Notes: generated by a model not told the origin, from the letters alone. Shown: positions 33,860-42,827, numbered from the stretch's first letter. The stretch is DNA of 46,356 bases from Gammaproteobacteria bacterium (GCA_015491615.1 WFVN01000288.1:1-46356), one strand, 5' to 3'. Numbers and translations are program-made.

Positions 33860-35367
33860 CATCGGCCCTTGGGGCGCATGTGCGGAAAAAGGAGCACGTC
33901 GCGGATGGAGGGCGAATCGGTGAACAGCATCACCAGGCGGTCGATGCCGATACCCTCGCCGGCGGTGGGCGGCATGCCGTGCTCCAGGGCGATGATGTAG
34001 TCCTCGTCGAAGTGCATGGCCTCCTCGTCCCCGGCGGCGCGTTCCTCCAACTGCTTGCGGAAGCGCTCTGCCTGGTCCTCGGCGTCGTTGAGCTCGGAGA
34101 AGCCATTGGCGATCTCCCGGCCGCCGACGAAGAACTCGAAACGGTCGGTGACGAAGGGGTCGTGGTCGTTGCGCCGCGCCAAAGGGGAAACCTCCACCGG
34201 GTAGGCGGTGATGAAGGTGGGGTCCTTGAGGCGGTGTTCCACCGTCTTCTCGAAGATCTCCAACTGGATCTTGCCCAGCCCCCAGGTGGGCTTCAGGGGG
34301 ATCTCCAGGCGCTCGGCCACCTGTTTGGCGCGCTCCAGGTCGTCCAGGTCGGCGGTGGTCAGCTCCGGGTTGTAGCGGAGGATGGCCTCCTTCAGGGTGA
34401 GGCGGGTGAAGGGGCGGCCGAAGTCGTAGGTCTCCCCCTGGTAGGTGACCTGGGTGCTGCCCAGGACCTCCTCGGCCACCGTGCGCAGCATGTCCTCGGT
34501 GAGGTCCATGAGGTCTTCGTAGGTGGCGTAGGCCTCGTAGAACTCGAGCATGGTGAACTCGGGGTTGTGGCGCGTGGAGAGGCCCTCGTTGCGGAAGTTA
34601 CGGTTGATCTCGAAGACCTTCTCGAAGCCGCCCACCACCAGGCGCTTCAGGTACAGCTCCGGGGCGATGCGCAGGTACAGGTCCATGGACAGAGCGTTGT
34701 GGTAGGTCTTGAAGGGACGCGCGGTGGCGCCGCCGGGGAGGACCTGCATCATCGGCGTCTCCACCTCCAGGAAGCCCCGGTCGATGAGATAGCGGCGAAT
34801 GCGGTCGATGATGGCCGAGCGCAGGCGGAAGGTGCGACGGGAGACCTCGTTCATGATGAGGTCCAGGTAGCGCTGGCGGTAGCGGGTCTCCTGGTCGGCC
34901 AAGCCGTGGAACTTCTCCGGCAGGGGACGCAGGGACTTGGTGAGCAGGCGGATCTCATCCACCATCACCGTCAGCTCGCCGGTCTTGGTCTTGAAGAGGG
35001 TGCCCTCGGCGCCGAGGATGTCGCCGATGTCCCATTTCTTGAACTGGGCGTACACCCCTTCGGGCAGGTTGTCCCGCTTGACGTAGATCTGGATGCGCCC
35101 GGACATGTCCTGCAGGTGGGCGAAGGCCGCCTTGCCCATGATGCGGCGCGTCATCATGCGCCCGGCGATGGCCACCCGACGCGGATGCTCGGCCAGCCAG
35201 GCCTCGTCCTTGTCACCGTACTCGGCGTGCAGCTCGGCGGCCATGACGTTGCGGCGGAAGTCGTTGGGGAAGGGCACCGGGGTCTGCCGGCGCAGCTCGG
35301 CCAGTTTCGCCCGGCGCTGGGCGATCTGCTCGTTCTCGTCGTCGATGCGCTGTTGTTCGTCTGTCAT
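33859..35367 (-). CDS. lysS: Lysyl-tRNA synthetase, class II
   Basis: A 502-residue class IIb synthetase. The N-terminal OB-fold anticodon domain (about 55-150) contains RRVAIAGRMMTRRIMGKAAF. Motif 1 lies around FLEVETPMMQ, motif 2 around FRNEGLSTRHNPEFTMLE, and motif 3 is GIGIDRLVMLF near the C-terminus. It charges tRNA-Lys. It starts nine bases after the prfB stop, the same prfB-lysS operon order as E. coli. Length is close to 505, normal. Confidence 0.99.
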   Translation of the reverse strand: MTDEQQRIDDENEQIAQRRAKLAELRRQTPVPFPNDFRRNVMAAELHAEYGDKDEAWLAEHPRRVAIAGRMMTRRIMGKAAFAHLQDMSGRIQIYVKRDNLPEGVYAQFKKWDIGDILGAEGTLFKTKTGELTVMVDEIRLLTKSLRPLPEKFHGLADQETRYRQRYLDLIMNEVSRRTFRLRSAIIDRIRRYLIDRGFLEVETPMMQVLPGGATARPFKTYHNALSMDLYLRIAPELYLKRLVVGGFEKVFEINRNFRNEGLSTRHNPEFTMLEFYEAYATYEDLMDLTEDMLRTVAEEVLGSTQVTYQGETYDFGRPFTRLTLKEAILRYNPELTTADLDDLERAKQVAERLEIPLKPTWGLGKIQLEIFEKTVEHRLKDPTFITAYPVEVSPLARRNDHDPFVTDRFEFFVGGREIANGFSELNDAEDQAERFRKQLEERAAGDEEAMHFDEDYIIALEHGMPPTAGEGIGIDRLVMLFTDSPSIRDVLLFPHMRPKGR

Positions 35368-35376
35368 TTCAATGCC

Positions 35377-36475
35377 TTAGAGTCCACTCTTGAGGCTCGC
35401 CTCGATGAATTGATCCAGGTCGCCATCCAGCACCGCCTGGGTGTTGCCCACCTCCACGCCGGTGCGCAGGTCCTTGATGCGGGACTGGTCGAGGACGTAG
35501 GAGCGGATCTGGTGCCCCCAACCGATGTCCGACTTGGTCTCCTCCAGGGCCTGCTGTTCGGCGCGCCGCTTCTGCATCTCCAGCTCGTAGAGCTTGGCCT
35601 TGAGCTGCTTCATCGCCTGGGCCTTGTTCTTGTGCTGGGAGCGGTCGGTCTGGCACTGGACAACGATGCCGGTGGGTAGGTGGGTGATGCGCACCGCCGA
35701 TTCGGTGCGGTTGACGTGTTGGCCGCCGGCGCCGGAGGCGCGATAGACGTCGATGCGCAAATCCGCCGGGTTGATGTCGATGTCGATGTCGTCCTCCACC
35801 TCGGGGGAGACGAACACAGAGGCGAAGGAGGTGTGGCGGCGGTTGCCCGAGTCGAAGGGCGACTTGCGCACCAGGCGGTGGACGCCGGTCTCGGTACGCA
35901 GCCAACCATAGGCGTAGGGGCCTTCGAAACGTACCGTGGCGCTCTTGATGCCCGCCACCTCTCCCGGGGAGACCTCGATGAGCTCGGTCTTGAAACCGTG
36001 CCGCTCGCCCCAGCGCAGGTACATGCGCAGGAGCATCTCGGCCCAGTCTTGGGCCTCGGTGCCGCCGGAACCGGCCTGGATGTCCATGTAGGCGTTGGCG
36101 GCATCCATCTCGCCGGAGAACATGCGCTGGAACTCCAGTTCGTGGACCTGCTTCTCGAAGCGTTCCACGTCTTCGGCCACCGCCTGGGCCAGGTCGGCAT
36201 CGTCGTCCTCGGCGGCCAGCTCTAGCATCTCCGCGGCGTCTTTGAGACCCTGGGTGAGTTGGTCGAGACCCTGCACCACCTGTTCCAGCTGGGCCCGTTC
36301 ACGGCCCAGGGCCTGGGCGCGATCCGGGTCGTTCCAGACCTCCGGGTCTTCCAGTTCGCGGTTGACTTCTTCTAGGCGTTCTTTCTTGTGCTCGTAGTCA
36401 AAGATACCCCCTCAGGGCGTCCACGCGCCCTTGGAGGTCTCGGATCTTGTTCAGTAACGGATTGATTTCCAACAT
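35377..36475 (-). CDS. prfB: Peptide chain release factor 2 (programmed +1 frameshift)
   Basis: RF2 is encoded in two frames. The first 25 codons run from ATG 36473-36475 (MLEINPLLNKIRDL...) to CTT 36401-36403 and meet TGA at 36398-36400. A +1 shift, omitting base 36400, resumes at GAC and continues to 35377 for 340 more codons. The product has 365 residues, exactly the E. coli length. Visible are the stop-codon recognition region around RKSPFDSGNRRHTSF with the RF2-type tripeptide SPF, and the catalytic GGQ in ASGAGGQHVNRTESAVRI. RF2 reads UGA and UAA. It precedes lysS by nine bases. The in-frame reading from 36279 alone would be truncated. Confidence 0.98.
36397..36412 (-). promoter_or_regulatory. 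prfB frameshift site
   Basis: On the minus strand AGGGGGTATCTTTGAC: an internal Shine-Dalgarno (AGGGGG), the slippery CTT codon and TGA followed by C, the weakest stop context. It is the standard autoregulatory element: low RF2 slows termination at the TGA and favours the +1 shift. Confidence 0.97.
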
Positions 36476-36538
36476 GACTCGGCCCTGAATTCAAAGGCCG
36501 GAAATGATACACCAATGACAAATGGGATGGGATAGCGT

Positions 36539-36570
36539 AAAAACACGGAGCCCCGCCGGAGACGGGGCCG
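36539..36570 (-). terminator. Probable terminator of the small exported-protein gene
   Basis: On the minus strand GCCCCG pairs with CGGGGC (36550-36568). The stem can be extended by CGG/CCG across a two-base bulge. TGTTTTT follows at 36539-36545. It lies between the 36597 gene and prfB. Confidence 0.5.
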
Positions 36571-36596
36571 CTGGAAGCCGGAGAGGTTTCAAAGGC

Positions 36597-36974
36597 TCAG
36601 AAACGCAGCTTCAACCCGATGTTGGCGTTGTTGGCCACGTAACCCACCTGCATGCTCAAGGTGCCGGCCTGGAACAGGCGCCGGTACTTGGGGGGCAGGG
36701 CGTGGGCGACCCCGGCGTGCAACAAGGCGGTGGTGAGAAAATAGGTGTTCACTTTCTGGGCGCTGGGGCAGCGACCGAGGATGGGGTTGGTCTCGTAGTA
36801 GGCCCCGGACTGGCACTGGGCGGCGATGTCCAGGGTCTGCCCCCAATCGGTGATGTGCACGGAGAGGTAGGCCATCTCCCACAGGGTGTCTTGTTTGGTC
36901 CAGGCACTGGCATCGTTGAAGGCGCCCATGAAAAGGAGCACCGTCAAAACCCACGGAAATACCCTCTTGCGCAT
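36597..36974 (-). CDS. Small exported protein, unknown function
   Basis: A 125-residue protein with a Sec signal peptide (MRKRVFPWVLTVLLFMGAFNDASA, cleavage near residue 24). The mature part begins WTKQDTLWEMAYLSVHITDW and contains GQTLDIAAQCQSG, the motif ETNPILGRCPSAQKVNTYF with two hydrophobic stretches (TYFLTTALLHAGVAHAL), and a C-terminus NIGLKLRF ending in Phe. The ending and amphipathic strands could suit an outer-membrane location, but the mature length (about 100) is short for a barrel. I do not recognise a named family. It is divergent from the lipoprotein at 37092. Confidence 0.8.
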   Translation of the reverse strand: MRKRVFPWVLTVLLFMGAFNDASAWTKQDTLWEMAYLSVHITDWGQTLDIAAQCQSGAYYETNPILGRCPSAQKVNTYFLTTALLHAGVAHALPPKYRRLFQAGTLSMQVGYVANNANIGLKLRF

Positions 36975-37091
36975 CGTTGCCCCATGTTTCTTCGTAAACC
37001 GTCTTGGTTTGCGGCCGCCGGGGCACGGCGAAGAGAGGGCATATCGCGCACTGGGTCACAAAAACCCGAAAACAAACAAGGGATGGGAGAA

Positions 37092-37496
37092 ATGATTTAC
37101 AACAGATTGATTTTAATAATAATTACCCCTTTCCTGTTTTCCTGTAGCCAGGAAGAAACGCTCGTTCCCGCCCCCGTGGGGCAGCGAGCGGTCCTGGAGG
37201 AACTGGCCGAGGCTTACGAGAAGATCGCCCGACAGGTGGAAGGCAATCCGCGTCAGCTCCCACCAGAGGAACGGTTACGCTTCGTACGTTTCGTCTTCAA
37301 AGAGGCCGGCTACGACTATCAGGCCACCTTGCGGGCGATGGCCGCATCCCCGCTGGACCCCATGGACACCCTGCAACGGGACTTGGCGGAGCTGCTGCTC
37401 TTGCCTCACCGGGCGGGCGGTTGGGTGAAGCCGGAGTCGGTCTATCCCGAGTCGGACTTGGCGGCCATCGATCGGCTGGAGTCCGTCTTTTTTTAG
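37092..37496 (+). CDS. Small lipoprotein, unknown function
   Basis: A 134-residue lipoprotein from ATG 37092 (MIYNRLILIIITPFLFSC), lipobox LFSC with Cys about residue 18. ATG 37083 is an alternative. The mature part is helical: VLEELAEAYEKIARQVEGNP, PPEERLRFVRFVFKEAGYDY and TLQRDLAELLLLPHRAG. The start region is AT-rich compared with its surroundings. No known domain is recognised. Neighbouring genes on both sides also encode exported proteins. Confidence 0.78.
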   Translation: MIYNRLILIIITPFLFSCSQEETLVPAPVGQRAVLEELAEAYEKIARQVEGNPRQLPPEERLRFVRFVFKEAGYDYQATLRAMAASPLDPMDTLQRDLAELLLLPHRAGGWVKPESVYPESDLAAIDRLESVFF

Positions 37497-37515
37497 GCCG
37501 GGAAACGCCGATTCT

Positions 37516-37544
37516 TTGACATTTTTCGTGCTCAAATCTATGCT
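37516..37544 (+). promoter_or_regulatory. Sigma-70 promoter for the Gly/Met-rich protein gene
   Basis: A perfect -35 TTGACA (37516-37521) and TATGCT (37539-37544) separated by 17 bases, about 60 bases before the start at 37607. Confidence 0.65.
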
Positions 37545-37606
37545 TTCCAAAAACAATAATCCAACGACACGCCGCCGGACAGGCCGTCGAGATGTGGGGA
37601 GAAACG

Positions 37607-38578
37607 ATGCTGGAACAAGGCCTGCGGCGGGTACTGGCCGGGTACGCGGCGCTGATCGTCGCTGCCCATGCGTGGGCCGCCCCGCCGATGCCCTTCGACA
37701 ATTGGACCGCGAACCCCGACGGGACTCTCACAGCACCCTGCCCCGCGGGCTACGCTTGTGTGGTAAACGTCACCGGAGAAGGAATCCTTCAGCGCCTCAT
37801 CACTGCCCCCGACGGGCGCAGCTATATCCAGCTCGTCGTTTATTCCCCCACTCCCAACGGCGAGTTGCGCGAAGAGAGTTTCGTTCGCGCAGACAACGCC
37901 TTGGAGAATGGACTCTCCTCCCGGCAAGTCCTCACCAGCAATGGGTCAGTGGGAGAAAATCTCACCAGCATCGTGCTCATTAATACCGGCTGGGCCATGG
38001 ATCCAGGCCAGGCGGCGGTCCAGATCGAGCAAACGCTCGTCGACATCACGCCCGAAGGGACGCAATTCGACCAAATATTCCAAAAACTTATCGACCACGA
38101 TGCCAACGGCCTGGCCATCGGCTACTACATGAACATCCGCCAGGACCTCATCAACTCCACTCTTATGAACGGTGTGTCCCTGGGTCCCAGCGACCAGGAC
38201 ATCCACTCTTTCGTCCTTCGCCAGGTGCAAGGCACCCGCAATCCCGTGGCTGGATCCGCCACCCTGCCCGGCGGTGGCATGATGGGAGGAGGCATGATGG
38301 GAGGGGGAGTCACCGGCGGGACGATTTCTTGGGTCCCTGGCGACGAGGTGAAGGTGATCTGGATCGGCCAGATCTGTACCGGCGCATGCCGGCAAGGTGG
38401 TGGCATGATGGGCGGTGGTGGTATGGGCGGTATGGGAATGATGGGCGGCGGGTTGTTCGCCTATCAGGCCTACGACAACCTCTCCGACACCGCTCCGCAA
38501 ATCAACTCTCTCTCCCTATTCAGTACCGACCCGATCATTTGGCAGGATCCGCCTTTCGGTCCCCAGCCCAGTCTCTGA
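37607..38578 (+). CDS. Secreted Gly/Met-rich protein, unknown function
   Basis: A 323-residue protein from ATG 37607 with GGGGAGA upstream; ATG 37592 is an alternative. The signal peptide ends AHAWA near residue 24. The mature part has a beta-rich N-terminal region with one CPAGYAC pair, then a helical part (GTQFDQIFQKLIDHDANGLA). Two Gly/Met blocks follow: GGGMMGGGMMGGG and, after an ICTGAC pair, GGGMMGGGGMGGMGMMGGG. The blocks resemble the Met-rich insert of the oxidase at 31161 and could bind Cu(I), which is inference. The last 21 codons overlap a gene on the opposite strand. No family recognised. Confidence 0.8.
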   Translation: MLEQGLRRVLAGYAALIVAAHAWAAPPMPFDNWTANPDGTLTAPCPAGYACVVNVTGEGILQRLITAPDGRSYIQLVVYSPTPNGELREESFVRADNALENGLSSRQVLTSNGSVGENLTSIVLINTGWAMDPGQAAVQIEQTLVDITPEGTQFDQIFQKLIDHDANGLAIGYYMNIRQDLINSTLMNGVSLGPSDQDIHSFVLRQVQGTRNPVAGSATLPGGGMMGGGMMGGGVTGGTISWVPGDEVKVIWIGQICTGACRQGGGMMGGGGMGGMGMMGGGLFAYQAYDNLSDTAPQINSLSLFSTDPIIWQDPPFGPQPSL

Positions 38579-38809
38579 GGAAACGGCTGTCGCGGCCAAG
38601 AGCAAGTGTCCGCGAGCTTGCAAGCGTGCCAGAAGACGTCCGGCCTTCACGTTTCCTTCCTGGACCGCAATGGTGAGCATGACCTCGGCCCGTTGCCAGT
38701 GCCCCCGTTCCAGCGCCATGAGCCCCTCCTCGTAGGCACAGGAGCCGCCGGCCCAGGCCGGCCCTGCGGCGAGGATCCCCAAAATCAGACCCAGATGGAC
38801 CTTCTTCAT
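38516..38809 (-). CDS. Small periplasmic repeat-like protein, unknown function
   Basis: A 97-residue exported protein with signal peptide MKKVHLGLILGILAAGPAWA followed by GGSCAYEEGLMALERGHWQR. The mature region (ALERGHWQRAEVMLTIAVQEGNVKAGRLLARLQ) looks like one to two TPR/Sel1-like helical hairpins. The ATG at 38807-38809 has a strong GGAGGAG site and overlaps the ygiQ stop by four bases, so it is translated after ygiQ. Its last 63 bases overlap the end of the convergent Gly/Met-rich protein gene, so the C-terminus may be variable. Confidence 0.72.
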   Translation of the reverse strand: MKKVHLGLILGILAAGPAWAGGSCAYEEGLMALERGHWQRAEVMLTIAVQEGNVKAGRLLARLQARGHLLLAATAVSSETGLGTERRILPNDRVGTE

Positions 38810-40935
38810 GACAGTCTCCTCCCGGTGCGTCTGGCCGATCGCCGTACCGGAGAGCGACGCCCTCCCCTTTCGATCCGTTTTATAGACCGTTTTTCGGCCG
38901 TTTTCCTGGAAGTCGCAGGCTGCCATGCCGGCACCAGGTGACGCTTGCCGTTGCCGATGAGGTCTTCGCGCCCCATGCGGCGCAGGGCCTCGCGGATGAG
39001 TGGCCAGTTGTCCGGGTCGTGGTAGCGCAGGAAGGCCTTCTGCAGGCGCCGGGCGCGCAGGCCCTTGGCGGTGAAGACCCGTTCGCTGGTACGCGTGACC
39101 TTGCGCAGGGGGTTGCGGCCGCTGTGGTACATGGCGGTGGCGGTGGCCATAGGCGAAGGCAGGAAGGTCTGCACCTGGTCCGGGCGGAAGCCGTTTTCCT
39201 TCAGCCACAGGGCGAGCTTCAGCATGTCCTCATCGGTGGAGCCGGGGTGGGCGGCGATGAAATAGGGGATGAGGTACTGCTCCTTGCCGGCCTCGCGGGA
39301 GTATTTGTCGAACAGGCGCTTGAAGCGGTGGTAGGTCTTGATGCCCGGCTTGAGCATCTTGGAGAGGGGGCCGGGCTCGGTGTGCTCGGGGGCGATCTTC
39401 AGATAACCGCCTACGTGGTGGGTGACCAGCTCGCGGACATACTCGGGCGAGCGTACCGCCAGGTCGTAACGCAGGCCGGAGGCCACCAGGACCTTTTTGA
39501 TCCCGGGCAGGGCGCGCGCCTTGCGGTACAGACGGATGAGAGGGCGGTGGTCGGTGTTCAGGTGCGGGCAGATGTCCGGATAGACGCAGGACGGCTTGCG
39601 GCAGGCGGCCTCGATCTTGGGGTCCTTGCAGGCCAGGCGGTACATGTTGGCGGTGGGGCCGCCCAGGTCGGAGATGACGCCGGTGAAACCGGGCACCCGG
39701 TCGCGGATGGTCTCGATCTCGCGCAGGATGGATTCTTCCGAGCGGCTTTGGATGTGGCGCCCTTCGTGTTCGGTGATGGAGCAGAAGGTGCAGCCCCCGA
39801 AGCAGCCGCGCATGATGTTCACAGAGAAGCGGATCATCTCGTAGGCGGGGATGCGCGCCTCGCCGTAGGCCGAGTGGGGGCGGCGGGTGTAGGGCAGCTC
39901 GAAGACCCAGTCCAGCTCCTCGGTGGTGAGGGGCAGCGGCGGCGGGTTGACGAACACCCAGCGGTCCCCGTGGCGCTGGGCCAGCGGGCGGGCGTTGCCC
40001 GGGTTGGTCTCCAGGTGGATGACGCGCGAGGCGTGGGCGTAGAGGTCTTTGTCGTCGCGCACCTGTTCGAAGTCGGGGAGGACGATCACCTCGGGCCGGC
40101 TCCGTTCCCGCCGGTGCCAGCGGACCGGGGTCGCCCGCCCCGCCTCCGCCGACGCCTGCCGGCAATCATTGGCCGCGGCCATGGCGTAGGGGTGGGGGTC
40201 GGCGGGACCATGGCCGGGGGCGTCGATGTGGCGGGCGTCCACGGGGACATGGTCCGCCGGCAGGGACTTGCGCACATGGACTATGCCGCGGATGTCCCAC
40301 AGGTCTTCGATGGACACCCCGCGCGCCAGACGGTGGGCGATCTCGACGACGGCCCGCTCGCCGTTGCCGTACACCAGCAGGTCGGCCTTGGCGTCCACCA
40401 GGAGCGAGCGTCGCACCTTGTCCGACCAGTAGTCGTAGTGGGCCAGGCGGCGCAGGCTGGCCTCGATGCCGCCGAGGACGATGGGTACGTCGGGGAAGGC
40501 CTCCCGCGCCCGTTGGGCATAGACGAGGCTGGCCCGGTCGGGGCGCGAGCCGCCCTTCCCGCCGGGCGTGTAGGCGTCGTCGGAGCGGCGCTTGCGGTCG
40601 GCGGTGTAGCGGTTGACCATGGAGTCCATGTTGCCGGCGGTGATGCCGAAGAACAGATTGGGACGGCCCAGGGCGGCGAAGGGCTCGGCGCTGCGCCAGT
40701 CGGGCTGGGCGATGATCCCCACCCGAAAGCCTTGCGCCTCCAGGACCCGACCGATCACCGCCGCCCCGAAGCTGGGGTGGTCCACATAGGCGTCACCGCT
40801 GACGATGACGATGTCGCAACTGTCCCAGCCCAAGGCGTCCATCTCCGCCCGGCTCATGGGCAGTTCGGGGGCCGGGGTGAGGCATTCCGCCCAGAAGCGG
40901 GGATAGGAGAAAATGGGGCGCGGCGCGTCCTTCAT
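38806..40935 (-). CDS. ygiQ: YgiQ-family radical SAM protein
   Basis: A 709-residue protein. The N-terminal part contains CDIVIVSGDAYVDHPSFGAA, a B12-binding-like Rossmann fold typical of YgiQ. The radical SAM core has CFGGCTFCS (CxxxCxxC, the 4Fe-4S ligands) after NIMRG, with SRSEESILREIE and GVISDLGGPTANMY, and later GYLKIAPEHTEPGPLSKM. The C-terminal 60 residues are basic and non-conserved. The family is widespread with no settled reaction. An upstream TAAAAT at about 40970 may be its -10 element. Its stop codon overlaps the start of the small exported protein. Confidence 0.95.
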   Translation of the reverse strand: MKDAPRPIFSYPRFWAECLTPAPELPMSRAEMDALGWDSCDIVIVSGDAYVDHPSFGAAVIGRVLEAQGFRVGIIAQPDWRSAEPFAALGRPNLFFGITAGNMDSMVNRYTADRKRRSDDAYTPGGKGGSRPDRASLVYAQRAREAFPDVPIVLGGIEASLRRLAHYDYWSDKVRRSLLVDAKADLLVYGNGERAVVEIAHRLARGVSIEDLWDIRGIVHVRKSLPADHVPVDARHIDAPGHGPADPHPYAMAAANDCRQASAEAGRATPVRWHRRERSRPEVIVLPDFEQVRDDKDLYAHASRVIHLETNPGNARPLAQRHGDRWVFVNPPPLPLTTEELDWVFELPYTRRPHSAYGEARIPAYEMIRFSVNIMRGCFGGCTFCSITEHEGRHIQSRSEESILREIETIRDRVPGFTGVISDLGGPTANMYRLACKDPKIEAACRKPSCVYPDICPHLNTDHRPLIRLYRKARALPGIKKVLVASGLRYDLAVRSPEYVRELVTHHVGGYLKIAPEHTEPGPLSKMLKPGIKTYHRFKRLFDKYSREAGKEQYLIPYFIAAHPGSTDEDMLKLALWLKENGFRPDQVQTFLPSPMATATAMYHSGRNPLRKVTRTSERVFTAKGLRARRLQKAFLRYHDPDNWPLIREALRRMGREDLIGNGKRHLVPAWQPATSRKTAEKRSIKRIERGGRRSPVRRSARRTGRRLS

Positions 40936-41088
40936 GGTTCTCTGGAGCCAAATTTGAGGATTTTACTATGCTATGACCTTTCCAGGAGCGCGCCGTTTCC
41001 CCGGCATATGACGAACGCCGCATTACCCAAAATGGAGCGCCGTTGCCACGAGGTGCAGGCCCTGGGGGTGTACCGGCAGATGCGCGTT

Positions 41089-41910
41089 TCAAACGATCTT
41101 GATGTGCCAGGGTTCGTAGCGAACGCCGTAGGGGTTGGCATCGGTGTAGCGGATGCGTACGTACCCCAGGTCGATGAGACGTTGGTATTCGCGCGTACGG
41201 GCGAACTTGGCGGTGAAATTGAGTTTGCCGAACCCCACCTTGCCCACGTCGAAGTCGCCGATGCCGTGGAATGAATAGCCCGGTGGAGCGAGGGAGCGGG
41301 AAGCCAAAGAGAGATTGCCATGGTGTCGCCGAGCCTTGTCCAGGAACAGCAAGGTCTGTTTGACGACACTGCGGATACCTGAAGTGAGGATGACACTCTC
41401 TCCCACGTCGCGGCGAATCTTGCGGTAGTAGGCAAGGGGCTCGCCTTTGTAGAGGTAATGACCGGTGCGCGGGATCTTGACCACATCTCGGTAACGGGGG
41501 GCGTGAGAGAATTCAGTGATCACCTTCTCGCCGTAGAAACCATAGCGGCGGGCATCGGTGTAGAAAATTTCCTCCAGCCAGTCGATTTCCTCGCGCGTGA
41601 AGGCACCGATGGCATCGTAGTTGCGGGCGTAGTAGAGGGCGCGGTCCAAACCTATGAGGTTGAAGTTGCCATAGCCGACGTAACGCATGAGGCGTTTGAG
41701 GCGCGCCACGGTGCTCTGAAGCAATGGCATATGGGTGGCATCCACATAAACGTCGTCGGGAAAATGGTGGTCGAAGTGGCGGATCTTGTAGAGATAATCC
41801 CGTACACCGGCATCCGGGTCGTCATCGGCGAAGGCGGCCCCCGACAGACCGCTTGCGACCAGGCCCAGCCCGCTCCCCATCCCTTTGAGAAAAGTCCTTC
41901 TGTCCATCAT
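41089..41910 (-). CDS. Tat-exported M15-family peptidase (DD-carboxypeptidase-like)
   Basis: A 273-residue protein. A twin-arginine signal (MMDRRTFLKGMGSGLGLVAS) predicts folded export to the periplasm. The C-terminal part has the M15/VanY zinc motif SFHGIGDFD (Ser213, His215, Asp221) and EPWHI (Glu266, His269). A conserved SGIRSVVKQTLL precedes it. Such enzymes trim the D-Ala end of peptidoglycan peptides. GAGG about seven bases upstream supports ATG 41910. It follows the HDOD gene on the same strand after about 30 bases. Confidence 0.88.
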   Translation of the reverse strand: MMDRRTFLKGMGSGLGLVASGLSGAAFADDDPDAGVRDYLYKIRHFDHHFPDDVYVDATHMPLLQSTVARLKRLMRYVGYGNFNLIGLDRALYYARNYDAIGAFTREEIDWLEEIFYTDARRYGFYGEKVITEFSHAPRYRDVVKIPRTGHYLYKGEPLAYYRKIRRDVGESVILTSGIRSVVKQTLLFLDKARRHHGNLSLASRSLAPPGYSFHGIGDFDVGKVGFGKLNFTAKFARTREYQRLIDLGYVRIRYTDANPYGVRYEPWHIKIV

Positions 41911-41940
41911 TCGCTCACCTCGGCCACCGCCGCACCACGC

Positions 41941-42801
41941 TCAGGCGGCACGCGCGGGTTGCATGATCATTCGAGCCAACTGATCCATGTGCTGACGCAC
42001 GTCGGTTTGTACTTCATCGACGACCCCCCCATCCAGACCCAGGAACTCCAAAGCCGCGCCTGGCCAGGGGAGAGTCTCTTTGTTCTTGGCAAGGCTCTCG
42101 TCGTGCCGGTGGGCGATGGCGTCCGCCGCCTGCACCGTGAGCTGGAGGGCATAGTGGCCGTCCTCGGCGCGAGGCTCGTGATGGTTGGCCACCGCCAAGG
42201 TAATACAATCGGGGAACCCCCAGCGACGCAACAAAGCAGCTCCCACATGACCGTGATGATATCCCATCCAAGTCTCTTCCAATCGATGGCTGGGGCCGGG
42301 CCAACTGGCGCGTTTCACCTCCAATAGGGTGGCCATCTCCGGAGCCGTCACCGCCAGGGCCAGCAACCCCACGTCGTGCAACAAACCAGCAAGGAAAGCA
42401 CGATCCGGTGGCGCTTGGCGATGACGCACGCTGAGGGAGCGGGCGATGGCGGCCACGGTCACGGCGTGATGCCAGAAGGCGTGCAGATCGATACGCCCCT
42501 GGGGCAGACGCGAAAGGGCCTGGACGCTACATGTGGCCAGCACCAGGGAGACGATGGCTTGGGTCCCGGTGAGCATCATCGCCTTGGGCAGGGTGTCGAT
42601 GCGCCCGCTCTGGCCGTAGAAAGGGCTGTTGGCAAGGCGCAAAATATGGGCGGTGAGAGCGGGATCGTTCTGAATCAATTCGGCGACGTCGTCCAGCGAC
42701 CGGTGCTCGTCATTGATCACCTCCATCAGGCGGGTGCAAATCTCTGGCATGGAAACCAAGTCGGTGACGGATCGGGCGATGTCTTCGGGCGTCGTAGTCA
42801 T
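41941..42801 (-). CDS. HDOD-domain signalling protein
   Basis: A 286-residue protein with one HDOD domain (about 10-210): SMPEICTRLMEVINDEHRSL, NDPALTAHILRLANSPFYGQ, and the HD-GYP-related FWHHAVTVAAIARSLS ... FLAGLLHDVGLLAL. The metal-binding HD pair is present as LLHDVG, plus GYHHGHVGAALLRRWGFPD. It lacks any fused GGDEF/EAL domain, so it is probably a regulator or scaffold. AGGGGAGG precedes the ATG. It lies between dusA and the M15 peptidase on the same strand. Confidence 0.93.
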   Translation of the reverse strand: MTTTPEDIARSVTDLVSMPEICTRLMEVINDEHRSLDDVAELIQNDPALTAHILRLANSPFYGQSGRIDTLPKAMMLTGTQAIVSLVLATCSVQALSRLPQGRIDLHAFWHHAVTVAAIARSLSVRHRQAPPDRAFLAGLLHDVGLLALAVTAPEMATLLEVKRASWPGPSHRLEETWMGYHHGHVGAALLRRWGFPDCITLAVANHHEPRAEDGHYALQLTVQAADAIAHRHDESLAKNKETLPWPGAALEFLGLDGGVVDEVQTDVRQHMDQLARMIMQPARAA

Positions 42802-42827
42802 GTTCCTCCCCTCGGTATGCCCGAGGG

